Positions 1-7,366 of a DNA stretch of 27,788 nt are shown piece after piece. Source of the DNA: Clostridia bacterium (GTDB taxonomy: Bacteria > Bacillota_A > Clostridia > Christensenellales > Aristaeellaceae); assembly GCA_017518705.1 (NCBI GenBank), contig JAFWUC010000065.1, positions 1 through 27,788 of the forward strand, written 5' to 3'. Positions within the stretch are counted from its first letter, which is position 1. Each line of letters starts with the position of its first letter. The notes beneath the pieces were generated by a model, which had not been told where the DNA came from, did no database searches, and was given only the letters and a program-made list of their open reading frames with translations. The position numbers and the translations under genes are program-made.

Positions 1-574
1 ATTCGATGCCGTTGTGCACCATCTTCACGAAATGGCCCGCGCCGTTTTCGCCGACCCAGTCGCAGCAGGGTTCGCCGTTCACATGGGCGCAGATGGACTG
101 GAAAATGGGCTTAACGGCTTCCCAGGCCTTGGGAGATCCGCCGGGCATAAGGCTGGGCCCCTTGAGGGCGCCTTCCTCGCCGCCGGACACGCCGGTGCCG
201 ATGTACAGAAGGCCTTTGCTCTCCACATACTCGGTGCGGCGGGCGGTGTCCGGGAAGTGGCTGTTACCGCCGTCGATGATTATGTCGCCGGGCTCCAGCA
301 CCGCCAGAAGCTGCTCGATCATGCTGTCCACGGCCTGGCCGGCCTTGACCATCAGCATCACCTTGCGGGGGACCGACAGATTGTCCTTAAGCTCCTGAAT
401 GGAGTAGCAGCCGATTATGTTTTTGCCCTTGGCACGGCCTTCCACAAAGTCGGTGACTTTGGAGGTGGTGCGGTTGAACACTGCCACGGTAAAGCCTTTG
501 CTTTCCATGTTCATTACCAGGTTTTCGCCCATTACGGCCAGGCCGATAAGGCCGATATCCGCCAACTTTTTCAT
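1..574 (-). CDS. gnd: 6-phosphogluconate dehydrogenase (decarboxylating), N-terminal part, cut by window edge
   Basis: The gene runs off the left end; 191 residues are visible. It oxidises and decarboxylates 6-phosphogluconate to ribulose 5-phosphate in the cytoplasmic pentose phosphate pathway. The N-terminal Rossmann motif GLAVMGENL (residues 11-19) is followed by NRT (34-36), the usual NADP-binding signature. The substrate-binding motif GVSGGEEGA lies at 128-136, and the catalytic stretch KMVHNG at 184-189 supplies the family's Lys, His and Asn. The start is the ATG at 574-572, with GGAGGG at 586-581 six bases upstream. It follows the sugar kinase gene by 15 bases, so the two are almost certainly co-transcribed. 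The C-terminal helical domain is outside the window, so long and short Gnd forms cannot be separated by length. Confidence 0.95.
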   Translation of the reverse strand, partial: MKKLADIGLIGLAVMGENLVMNMESKGFTVAVFNRTTSKVTDFVEGRAKGKNIIGCYSIQELKDNLSVPRKVMLMVKAGQAVDSMIEQLLAVLEPGDIIIDGGNSHFPDTARRTEYVESKGLLYIGTGVSGGEEGALKGPSLMPGGSPKAWEAVKPIFQSICAHVNGEPCCDWVGENGAGHFVKMVHNGIE

Positions 575-589
575 GATTATCCCTCCGAT

Positions 590-1648
590 TTATCTTTTGA
601 CTCTCGCGTTGCCCTTGTATACGCTCCACACCTGATCTTCGTCGGCAGGAGTGGCGTAGTCTTCCAGCATGGTGACTGCCATGGCGCCGGTGGCCCAGCC
701 GAACTTGACCCAGTCGCTCACGGGCATGTCCTTCAGATATGCGTACAGCATGCCGCCTACGAAGCCGTCGCCGCCGCCGATGCGGTCCAGCACGGGGATC
801 TCCCTGGGTTCGACCACGTGCCACTCATTGTCGGCGAACATTATCGCGCCCCACATGTGGCTGTTGACGTTGATGACTTCCCTTAAGGTGGTGGCGAACA
901 CGGAGGCGTTGGGGTACGCCTTCCTTACGCGCTCGATCATTTCCTTGAAGCTGTCGATCTTGGATGACAGGTCTTTGCCGCCCGCCTCGGGACCTTCGAT
1001 GCCCAGCGCCAGCTGGAAGTCCTCTTCGTTGCCGATAAGGATGTCGCTGCGGGAGGCGATCATGGAGAAGATATCCCTTAATTCCTTTTCCCGGCCCTTC
1101 CAGAAGGAAGCGCGGTAATTCAGGTCGAAACTGATGCGGGTGTCGTTGGCCTTTGCGATCTCGCTGAGCTTAAGGCAGAGTTTGCCGGTCTCGGGGGAGA
1201 GGGCCGCGAACAGGCCGCTAATGTGCATGAGGCGCGCGCCTTCTTTTTTGAAGATGCGGTTGAGGTCGAAGTCTTTCGCTTTAAGCGTCCTGCCGACTTC
1301 GCCCGCCCGGTCATTGTGCACGCGGGGACCGCGCATGCCGTATCCGCTGTCGGCGATGTTGAACTGGTGACGGTAGCCCCAAGGGCCGCCCTGCTCGACT
1401 TCGGGTCCTTCATATTCCATATTCCTGCGGCGCAGCTCGCCCTTGATGTAGGCGGCGATGGGGCTGCCCTTTACAAAGGCGCTCAATACCTTGGTCTTCA
1501 GACCCAGGGAAGCGGACACGTTGAGCACGTTGCTCTCCGCGCTGGTAGCCTGCATGATGTAGCGGTTGCCGATGCCTACGGGCTGGGAATTCTCAGGGGT
1601 GATCCTGACGCCCATGCTGGTGGCTGTGATCAGGTCGTATTTTTTCAT
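590..1648 (-). CDS. PfkB-family carbohydrate kinase, probably 2-keto-3-deoxygluconate kinase
   Basis: This 352-residue cytoplasmic ribokinase-fold kinase uses ATP to phosphorylate a sugar or sugar acid. The C-terminal PfkB signature DRIGGGDGF spans residues 288-296; Asp294 is the expected catalytic base and GGGD forms the anion hole. FDLNYRASFW (174-183) resembles KDG kinases, and NEED (207-210) is the usual metal/phosphate motif. The N-terminal sugar-binding segment is less typical, so substrate is inferred. The start is the ATG at 1648-1646 because AAGGAG lies six bases upstream (1660-1655); an upstream in-frame ATG at 1666 has no such site. It precedes gnd by 15 bases, suggesting a joint role in gluconate or ketodeoxygluconate catabolism. 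Fructokinase or another PfkB specificity remains possible. Confidence 0.85.
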   Translation of the reverse strand: MKKYDLITATSMGVRITPENSQPVGIGNRYIMQATSAESNVLNVSASLGLKTKVLSAFVKGSPIAAYIKGELRRRNMEYEGPEVEQGGPWGYRHQFNIADSGYGMRGPRVHNDRAGEVGRTLKAKDFDLNRIFKKEGARLMHISGLFAALSPETGKLCLKLSEIAKANDTRISFDLNYRASFWKGREKELRDIFSMIASRSDILIGNEEDFQLALGIEGPEAGGKDLSSKIDSFKEMIERVRKAYPNASVFATTLREVINVNSHMWGAIMFADNEWHVVEPREIPVLDRIGGGDGFVGGMLYAYLKDMPVSDWVKFGWATGAMAVTMLEDYATPADEDQVWSVYKGNARVKR

Positions 1649-1680
1649 AAAAAGCTCCTTCCACACAACTGTTCCTTTAT

Positions 1681-1709
1681 ATCATAACATAAAAACGCCC
1701 CTGTTTCAA
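1681..1709 (-). promoter_or_regulatory. Sigma-A-type promoter of the kinase-gnd operon
   Basis: On the minus strand, TTGAAA (1709-1704) and TATGAT (1686-1681) are separated by exactly 17 bases. Transcription would start near 1674, about 25 bases before the kinase ATG. The -35 hexamer lies in the loop of the terminator of the upstream DUF1294 gene, so terminator and promoter share DNA. This is a consensus-based prediction. Confidence 0.7.
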
Positions 1710-1716
1710 GGGCGTT
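1689..1716 (-). terminator. Intrinsic terminator after the DUF1294 gene
   Basis: Read on the minus strand, the arms AACGCCC (1716-1710) and GGGCGTT (1700-1694) form a perfect seven-base stem with a nine-base loop, followed directly by a T-rich run. It lies about 40 bases beyond the DUF1294 stop codon. Its loop contains the -35 hexamer of the next operon. Confidence 0.8.
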
Positions 1717-1756
1717 ACCGGGACTATAGTATGAAGAAAACGTGAATAAAGACGCA

Positions 1757-2035
1757 TCAGGTGTATACGATCAGAAGCACGAGCGCCGAGACCTGAACTA
1801 TGGCGCTCAGGGGCACGATTATCCTGAAACTGGTGTGCTGGGTCTTGTGTCGGAACACCTTCATTCCCAGGAAAGCGCCTATGCCTCCGAAACATGCGGC
1901 CAAAAGCAGCAGAGTCTTCTCGCTGGTGCGCCATGCGCCTTTTTTCGCTTTGCGCTTGTCCATGCCGTAAGCGGCGAAAGCGACCAGACTCATTATCGCC
2001 AACAGGGCGATGTAAACGTACAAGATCGCTGACAT
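1757..2035 (-). CDS. DUF1294 family small membrane protein
   Basis: This 92-residue protein has the layout of DUF1294: an N-terminal membrane helix (about residues 4-22), the cytoplasmic motif GMDKRKAKKGAWRTSEKTLL (24-43), a glycine-rich second helix with GGIGAFLGMK (50-59), the conserved HKTQHTSF (63-70), and a last hydrophobic helix (about 72-91). No biochemical role is established for the family, and I do not infer one. GAGGTG lies just upstream of the ATG. Only one base separates the DUF4317 stop from this start, so it is translated as the second gene of that operon and its ribosome binding site lies within the end of the upstream gene. Confidence 0.85.
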   Translation of the reverse strand: MSAILYVYIALLAIMSLVAFAAYGMDKRKAKKGAWRTSEKTLLLLAACFGGIGAFLGMKVFRHKTQHTSFRIIVPLSAIVQVSALVLLIVYT

Positions 2036-2036
2036 A

Positions 2037-3173
2037 TCACACCTCTATGCTGATCCCGTTTACCGTGACGCCTTTGTCGGCGGGGATCAGAATGTATTTT
2101 ATCCCGTCTATCACCCGCGTCTCGATCTGCCCTGCCTGGCGGGGGGAGACCTTCACGGTGACGTCGGGCGTTTTGATCTCGAAACGCTTGTCTTCGGTTA
2201 TGCCGGCAAGGGGCAATTCCGCGCCGGTGCCGAACTCCGTATTGAACTTTTCCACGAACACGTCCGCCTTGTCGTCGGAAACGCCGCCCGCCGCCAGTAC
2301 CTTTGCAATGTCGCCGCTGCCCAGGCGCACTTCCTCGGCGAACTTGTCTTTCTTGCTTTCCTCCAGCTTGTCGATAAGCAGCTCGTTCACGCTCTGCACT
2401 ACGTCAAGAGAGCATTCGTCTTGCAGCGCGTCCATGAGCACGGCGTTAAAGCGTTCCTTGTTTTCCTGCACGGGGGTGAAGCCGGATGCGTTCATAACGC
2501 CGCCCAGAAAATCTGCCGCGTCCGCACCGAGATCCTTGGTGTAGAACAGCGCCTGGGAGATGTTCGCGCCGCCGTCCTCAAACGTGGGGAACATAAAGCC
2601 GATGCCGGGAGCGCCGACCGTCCAGTCGGGCTCACGGGTTATAAACTCGGAGGAGGCGAAGTCATAGCTCAGCACTGCCTTTGCCTGTTTTACGGGGCAC
2701 ACGCAGAAGATGATGTATTTGAAAATATTGGCTTCATGTTCCGTCTCCATGTCGCCTTCCTGGCGGTTGGAAGCGGAGTAATCCGTGTCGTAAGTGTCGT
2801 GCATGAGCAAAAGCAGGTTGTTGCCCTCCAGCTTCAGGCTTTCCGCAGCGTCCGTGAAAAAGGCGTCCAGCGCCTCGTCGTCGGCAAGGCTGTCCCTTAC
2901 GAGCTCCATGAGACGGGCGTGCTTTTCGCCTTCCATGACCTCGGAAAGGGGGAAGGAGATAAGGGACAGGTTTTTGCCTATGTCTCCGGAGAGCGCGCGC
3001 TTGAATATCTGGGTATACTTTTCGGCATGGGTCAGGTTAAGGCTTTCCAGGTCGGTGTTAACGCGGGATACGACGGCTTTTTTGCTGTTAAGATATACGC
3101 CCCTGACCACTATTGGGTTGTGCCCGTCGGGCGTGAGGCGCTTTTTGATTTTTGACAGATCGGTCTTATTCAT
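2037..3173 (-). CDS. DUF4317 family protein
   Basis: This 378-residue protein matches DUF4317, a family found mostly in Clostridia, in its opening MNKTDLSKIKKRL and in its overall length. No signal peptide or membrane segment is visible, so it is probably cytoplasmic. The middle carries acidic, helical stretches and a conserved-looking segment around PDWTVGAPGIGFMFPTFEDG (about 212-231). The C-terminus is a small beta-rich region ending VTVNGISIEV. The function of the family is unknown. The start is the ATG at 3173-3171 with AGAGGA about six bases upstream; an in-frame ATG at 3191 has no supporting site. It is the first gene of a two-gene unit with DUF1294 and is divergent from the ileS T-box. 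Confidence 0.85.
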   Translation of the reverse strand: MNKTDLSKIKKRLTPDGHNPIVVRGVYLNSKKAVVSRVNTDLESLNLTHAEKYTQIFKRALSGDIGKNLSLISFPLSEVMEGEKHARLMELVRDSLADDEALDAFFTDAAESLKLEGNNLLLLMHDTYDTDYSASNRQEGDMETEHEANIFKYIIFCVCPVKQAKAVLSYDFASSEFITREPDWTVGAPGIGFMFPTFEDGGANISQALFYTKDLGADAADFLGGVMNASGFTPVQENKERFNAVLMDALQDECSLDVVQSVNELLIDKLEESKKDKFAEEVRLGSGDIAKVLAAGGVSDDKADVFVEKFNTEFGTGAELPLAGITEDKRFEIKTPDVTVKVSPRQAGQIETRVIDGIKYILIPADKGVTVNGISIEV

Positions 3174-3203
3174 TCTGGTTCCTCTCAACACGAAATCCGA
3201 GTA

Positions 3204-3232
3204 AGTATAGCATATTTCCGGTCAAAAGTCAA
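3204..3232 (-). promoter_or_regulatory. Promoter of the DUF4317-DUF1294 unit
   Basis: On the minus strand TTGACT (3232-3227) and TATACT (3209-3204) are spaced by 17 bases, giving a start near 3197, about 24 bases before the DUF4317 ATG. The 3174-3535 stretch without genes holds this promoter, a palindrome, the divergent ileS promoter and the T-box leader. Confidence 0.75.
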
Positions 3233-3246
3233 AACATTAAATGTTT
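3232..3246. repeat. 15-base perfect palindrome between divergent promoters
   Basis: AAACATTAAATGTTT reads the same on both strands around a central A. It abuts the -35 of the DUF4317 promoter and ends nine bases before the -35 of the ileS promoter. The position suits an operator, but AT-rich palindromes also arise by chance; no regulator can be named. Confidence 0.35.
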
Positions 3247-3254
3247 GGGAAAAC

Positions 3255-3283
3255 TTGCCAAACTGAGCGGTTTATTGTATAAT
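3255..3283 (+). promoter_or_regulatory. Promoter of the ileS T-box leader
   Basis: TTGCCA (3255-3260) and a perfect TATAAT (3278-3283) are separated by 17 bases. Transcription would begin near 3290, immediately before the first pairing element of the T-box leader. Confidence 0.85.
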
Positions 3284-3289
3284 AACGGG

Positions 3290-3506
3290 GCGATGAAGGA
3301 GACGAAACGCGTTATTTGCTCCAAAGCGAGCCGGGGAGGGTGCAAGCCCGGCGGAAGCGGACGCGTTTAAATCACTCCCGAGCGCCGGAAGGAAGGCATT
3401 TGCCAGTAATGTCCGGCGGGTGTGCCCGTTACAGCTTACAAGAGGACGCTAAGGCGTCAATATGGGTGGTACCGCGAGCCATCGTCCCATAACGGGGCGT
3501 TTTTTT
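3290..3506 (+). promoter_or_regulatory. T-box riboswitch, isoleucine-specific, upstream of ileS
   Basis: The leader contains the T-box core TGGTACCGCG (3467-3476), whose TGGT bulge pairs with the NCCA end of uncharged tRNA. Stem I can be traced: GGAG (3298-3301) pairs with CTCC (3375-3378), and AAACGCGT (3305-3312) pairs with ACGCGTTT (3361-3368). The internal loop between them exposes ATC (3371-3373), the specifier codon for isoleucine. A further helix joins CGCCGGA (3383-3389) to TCCGGCG (3412-3418). The terminator is CGTCCC (3483-3488)/GGGGCG (3494-3499) followed by seven T. Its CCC can alternatively pair with GGG (3464-3466) in the antiterminator. Uncharged tRNA-Ile should therefore raise ileS transcription. 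Pairings are hand-drawn. Confidence 0.93.
3483..3506 (+). terminator. T-box attenuator terminator before ileS
   Basis: A six-pair stem (one G-T pair) with loop ATAAC is followed by seven T residues (3500-3506). It forms when charged tRNA-Ile fails to stabilise the antiterminator, ending transcription 30 bases before the ileS start. Confidence 0.85.
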
Positions 3507-3535
3507 ATGTACAAATACTGTTTCGGAGGGTATAT

Positions 3536-6500
3536 ATGTTCAAAAAGGTAGATCCCGGCTTCGACTTTCTTTCCCGTGAGCAGGAAGTGCTCAAACTGTG
3601 GAAAGACAGGGAGATCTTCAAAAAATCCATAGACCAGAGGGAAGGCAGCGACGTTTTCACCTTCTATGACGGGCCGCCCACCGCCAACGGCAAGCCTCAC
3701 ATCGGGCATATCGAGACCCGTGTGTTCAAGGATATCTTCCCGCGCTACCGCACCATGAAGGGAATGAAGGTACTGAGGAAAGCGGGCTGGGACACTCACG
3801 GTCTGCCTGTGGAGCTGGAAGTGGAAAAAATGCTGGGTCTGGACGGCAAAGAGCAGATCGAGGCCTACGGCATAGAGCCCTTCATCAAAAAGTGCAAGGA
3901 AAGCGTGTGGAAATACAAGGGCGAGTGGGAGAAAATGTCCGAGCGCGTGGGCTACTGGGCGGACATGGACGATCCCTATATCACCTATGACAACAACTAC
4001 ATCGAGTCCGTATGGTGGAGCCTTAAGCAGATCGCGGACAAGGGCCTTCTGTATAAAGGCCACAAGATCGTGCCTTACTGCCCCCGCTGCGGCACCGCGC
4101 TGTCTTCCCACGAAGTGAGCCAGGGCTATAAGACCGTAAAGGAAAAGAGCGCGTTCGTGCGCTTCAAGGTGAAGGGCAGGGAGAATACGTGGCTCTACGC
4201 CTGGACCACCACGCCCTGGACGCTGCCCAGCAACGTGGCGCTGTGCGTGAACCCTGACGACGAGTATGCCGAGTTCAGCTATAACGACCACAGGGTGATA
4301 ATGGCTACCGCCAGGATCAGCGCGGTGCTTGGAGAGGACGCGGTCGTTTCCGACATGACCACTTTCCCGGGCAGCAGCCTTGAGGGCATGGAGTATGAGC
4401 CCCTGTTCGACTTCCAGAACGGCCTGACTACCGGCGGCTACCGGGTGGTGAGCGACGGTTACGTAACCATGACCGACGGTACCGGCATCGTCCACATCGC
4501 GCCTGCCTTCGGCGAAGACGACGCCCGTGTGGGCAGAAAATGGAACATACCGTTCTTGCAGCTGGTTGACACCAAGGGCGAACTCACCAAGGAGACCCCC
4601 TGGGCGGGCATGTTCGTTAAGAAGGCCGATCCCGTCATACTTAAAGACTTGGAAGAGCGCGGTCTGCTGGTGAAGGCGGAATACTTCGAGCATGACTATC
4701 CCTTCTGCTGGAGATGCGATACTCCGCTGATCTATTACGCCAGGAGCGGCTGGTTCATAAAGATGACCGAGGCCAGGCAGCAGCTGCTGAAGAGCAACGA
4801 AAAGGTCAACTGGATGCCTGACAACATCAAGGACGGCCGCATGGGCAACTTCCTTGAGGGCGTCATAGACTGGGCGCTCTCCCGCGAACGCTACTGGGGC
4901 ACGCCCCTGCCAGTATGGACCTGCGAATGCGGGCACATGCACGTTATCGGCTCGGTGGCGGAGCTTAAGAGCATGAGCAAAAACTGCCCTGAGGACATCG
5001 AACTGCACCGCCCCTATATCGACAACGTGACAATCACCTGCGAAAAGTGCGGCAAGGAGATGCACAGGGTCAAGGAGGTCATAGACTGCTGGTACGATTC
5101 CGGTTCCATGCCTTTCGCCCAGTGGCACTATCCTTTTGAGAACAAGGAGATATTCGAGCAGAACTGGCCCGCGGACTTCATCAGCGAAGCCATAGACCAG
5201 ACCCGCGGCTGGTTCTACAGCCTGATGGCCATTTCAACGCTGCTGTTCGGCAAGGCGCCGTACGAGAACGTGCTGGTGCTGGGCCATGTGCAGGACGAGC
5301 AGGGCCGCAAAATGTCCAAGCATATCGGCAACGTGGTGGATCCGTGGAGCGTGCTGGACAAGCAGGGCGCCGACGCAGTCAGGTGGTATTTCTACGCCAA
5401 CGGCGCGCCGTGGCTGCCCACCCGCTTCAGCGGCAACCTGGTCAGCGAGATGCAGGGCAAGTTTATAGGCACCCTGTGGAACACCTACGCATTCTTCTGC
5501 CTGTATGCGTCCATAGACAATTATGACCCCTGCAAGGACAAGGCGGACGAAAAGGACTTCACCATGATGGACAGGTGGGTCATCAGCCGCCTGAACACGC
5601 TGGTGGATTATGTGGACAGAGGGCTTAACGAGTACAAGGTCACGGAGACTTCCCGCGCAATAAGCGCGTTTGTGGATGAGCTGTCCAACTGGTATGTGCG
5701 TCTGAGCCGCGAGAGGTTCTGGGGCAAGGGAATGGAAGGCACCAAGAAAGCCGCATTCGAGACGCTTTACACCGTGCTGGTCACTCTGACCAAGCTGCTG
5801 GCGCCCTACATCCCCTTCATCACCGAGAACATGTACCAGAACCTGGTGGTGAGCACTGTCGAAAACGCGCCGGAAAGCGTGCATCTGTGCGACTTCCCCA
5901 AGGCGGACCTCACCAAAGTGGACAAGCCCCTTGAACAGGACATGAGTAAGGTGGAAGATATAGTGCAGCTGGGCCGCGCGTGCAGGAACCTGTCTTCCCT
6001 TAAGGTAAGGCAGCCGCTGAGCCGCGTGCTGGTTAAGGGCGAAAGCGTCACGGGCGAGCCCGAAGAGCTGATAAAGAGCGAACTCAACGTGAAGGACGTG
6101 GAGTTCGTGGCCGACGCCACCGCGTTTACCACATACCAGCTCAAGCCGCAGCTGAGGACACTGGGCAAAAAGTACGGCAAACTCCTGGGCAAGATCTCCG
6201 AGACGCTCAAGCAGCTGGACGGCAACCAGGTCGTCGCAGGCTTCGAAAAAGGCGAGAACCTGGTGTTCGAGGTGGACGGTCAGCAGGTGGAACTGGAAAA
6301 GGACGACGTGCTTACCAACCTCACCCAGAAAGAGGGCTTTGTGGCCCAGAGCGATGCCGCATACACGGTGGTGCTGGACACCAACCTGACTGAGGCGCTC
6401 ATAAACGAAGGCTATATCAGGGAACTCATAAGCAAGGCCCAGCAGCTCAGGAAAGATGCGGGCTTCGAAGTGACCGACCGCATCTGCCTGAGCATACAGA

Positions 6501-6661
6501 CTACGGACGCGCTTACGCAGGTGTTCGATCAGGGCAGAGACGTGATTATGAAAGCCATGCTGGCGACGAGCCTTACGCTTGGCGCAGCGGACGAAGGCGC
6601 CTATGTCAAGGAAGTCAACCTGAACGGCGTGAACGCCGTCGTGGGCGTAAAGGTGGTCTAA
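3536..6661 (+). CDS. ileS: Isoleucine--tRNA ligase, 1041 residues, eukaryote-like (IleS2-type) form
   Basis: This class I synthetase charges tRNA-Ile in the cytoplasm. HIGH occurs at residues 55-58 within DGPPTANGKPHIGH, and KMSKH at 592-596. Between them lie the CP1 editing domain with CPRCG (start) and further CxxC pairs (CWRC, CEKC), then the family motif WYDSGSMPFAQWHYP. After KMSKH follow the DPWSVLDKQGADAVRWYF block and the helical anticodon-binding domain (about 690-850). The C-terminal domain lacks the IleS1 zinc ribbon and resembles the long C-terminus of eukaryote-like enzymes. The start is fixed by GGAGGG (3525-3530) five bases upstream of ATG, just after the T-box. The next gene begins nine bases later. 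The IleS2 assignment rests on sequence style and length. Confidence 0.97.
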   Translation: MFKKVDPGFDFLSREQEVLKLWKDREIFKKSIDQREGSDVFTFYDGPPTANGKPHIGHIETRVFKDIFPRYRTMKGMKVLRKAGWDTHGLPVELEVEKMLGLDGKEQIEAYGIEPFIKKCKESVWKYKGEWEKMSERVGYWADMDDPYITYDNNYIESVWWSLKQIADKGLLYKGHKIVPYCPRCGTALSSHEVSQGYKTVKEKSAFVRFKVKGRENTWLYAWTTTPWTLPSNVALCVNPDDEYAEFSYNDHRVIMATARISAVLGEDAVVSDMTTFPGSSLEGMEYEPLFDFQNGLTTGGYRVVSDGYVTMTDGTGIVHIAPAFGEDDARVGRKWNIPFLQLVDTKGELTKETPWAGMFVKKADPVILKDLEERGLLVKAEYFEHDYPFCWRCDTPLIYYARSGWFIKMTEARQQLLKSNEKVNWMPDNIKDGRMGNFLEGVIDWALSRERYWGTPLPVWTCECGHMHVIGSVAELKSMSKNCPEDIELHRPYIDNVTITCEKCGKEMHRVKEVIDCWYDSGSMPFAQWHYPFENKEIFEQNWPADFISEAIDQTRGWFYSLMAISTLLFGKAPYENVLVLGHVQDEQGRKMSKHIGNVVDPWSVLDKQGADAVRWYFYANGAPWLPTRFSGNLVSEMQGKFIGTLWNTYAFFCLYASIDNYDPCKDKADEKDFTMMDRWVISRLNTLVDYVDRGLNEYKVTETSRAISAFVDELSNWYVRLSRERFWGKGMEGTKKAAFETLYTVLVTLTKLLAPYIPFITENMYQNLVVSTVENAPESVHLCDFPKADLTKVDKPLEQDMSKVEDIVQLGRACRNLSSLKVRQPLSRVLVKGESVTGEPEELIKSELNVKDVEFVADATAFTTYQLKPQLRTLGKKYGKLLGKISETLKQLDGNQVVAGFEKGENLVFEVDGQQVELEKDDVLTNLTQKEGFVAQSDAAYTVVLDTNLTEALINEGYIRELISKAQQLRKDAGFEVTDRICLSIQTTDALTQVFDQGRDVIMKAMLATSLTLGAADEGAYVKEVNLNGVNAVVGVKVV

Positions 6662-6670
6662 GGAGGCTGT

Positions 6671-7321
6671 ATGGGGCTGTTTGCACGGCTTAAGGCCAAA
6701 CGGCGCGGGGGAGAGGTGGTCGTGAAGGGCACCATCGAGCCCTTTGAAGCGGATTCCGTAAGCGAGAACGTGACGGAATACGCCAAGACCGCGTTTTCCT
6801 TCGAGAACTTCTGGCACGACAGCGCGGAGAGCCTGCGCCGCCACGTGAGTCCCGCGCCTACGGACGCCGATATAATGGCCGCGGAAGGCGAATTGGGCTA
6901 TAAACTTCCGGAGAGCTATATTGCGCTCATGCGCGCCCATAACGGCGGACTCGTGAACCGCTGCAGGTACAAAGTGCCGTTTCCGGAGGAGGGCAGCCCC
7001 GACACGATCTACATAACCGAGATATTCGGCATAGGCAGCAAGGTGCCTTACAGCCTGTGCGGACAGTACGGCAGCAAATTCCTGACCGAGACGCGCCGCC
7101 ACAACCCGGACATAGGCGTGGTCATATGCAATACCACCCTGCCCGGGCGCGCGCTGGTGTTCCTGGACTACCGCGCCTGCGGCAGGACGGGCGAGCCTTC
7201 GGTGACCTGGGCTGACGCACAGACAGGCACCGAGATCACCCTGGCAGGCAGTTTCAGAGAGTTCGTACTGGGTCTTGAGGAAAACAAAGTCGAAGCCTGG
7301 AAAGAAGAAGGCCGCGACTGA
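6671..7321 (+). CDS. SMI1/KNR4 (SUKH) domain protein
   Basis: This 216-residue cytoplasmic protein carries a SUKH fold. The diagnostic stretch runs from FWHDS (47-51) through PTDADIMAAEGELGYKLPESY (63-83) to the HNGG turn (90-93), and a later VFLDYRACG strand is followed by the C-terminal FREFVLGLE helix. The first 45 residues are a basic leader outside the domain. SUKH proteins are known as immunity proteins against contact-dependent or polymorphic toxins, but many stand alone without a known role. No toxin gene is adjacent. AGGAGG sits just upstream of the ATG, and the nine-base gap after ileS means it shares the T-box-controlled transcript. A toxin-immunity role is therefore unproven here. 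Confidence 0.85.
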   Translation: MGLFARLKAKRRGGEVVVKGTIEPFEADSVSENVTEYAKTAFSFENFWHDSAESLRRHVSPAPTDADIMAAEGELGYKLPESYIALMRAHNGGLVNRCRYKVPFPEEGSPDTIYITEIFGIGSKVPYSLCGQYGSKFLTETRRHNPDIGVVICNTTLPGRALVFLDYRACGRTGEPSVTWADAQTGTEITLAGSFREFVLGLEENKVEAWKEEGRD

Positions 7322-7334
7322 AGCTGATCATAAC

Positions 7335-7366
7335 GCAAAAACCGGCGCATCCGCGCCGGTTTTTGC
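7335..7366. terminator. Bidirectional terminator between the SUKH and MATE genes
   Basis: A perfect 14-base inverted repeat (7335-7348 with 7353-7366, loop ATCC) has an A run in the left arm and a T run in the right arm, so it can act in both directions. It serves two convergent units. The last base of the hairpin belongs to the stop codon of the MATE gene. Confidence 0.9.

Noticed and set aside
3449..7102. Two long minus-strand open frames opposite ileS
   Set aside because: ileS is unambiguous by HIGH, KMSKS-type motif and T-box; the antisense products are His/Val/Ala-rich and carry no family signal.
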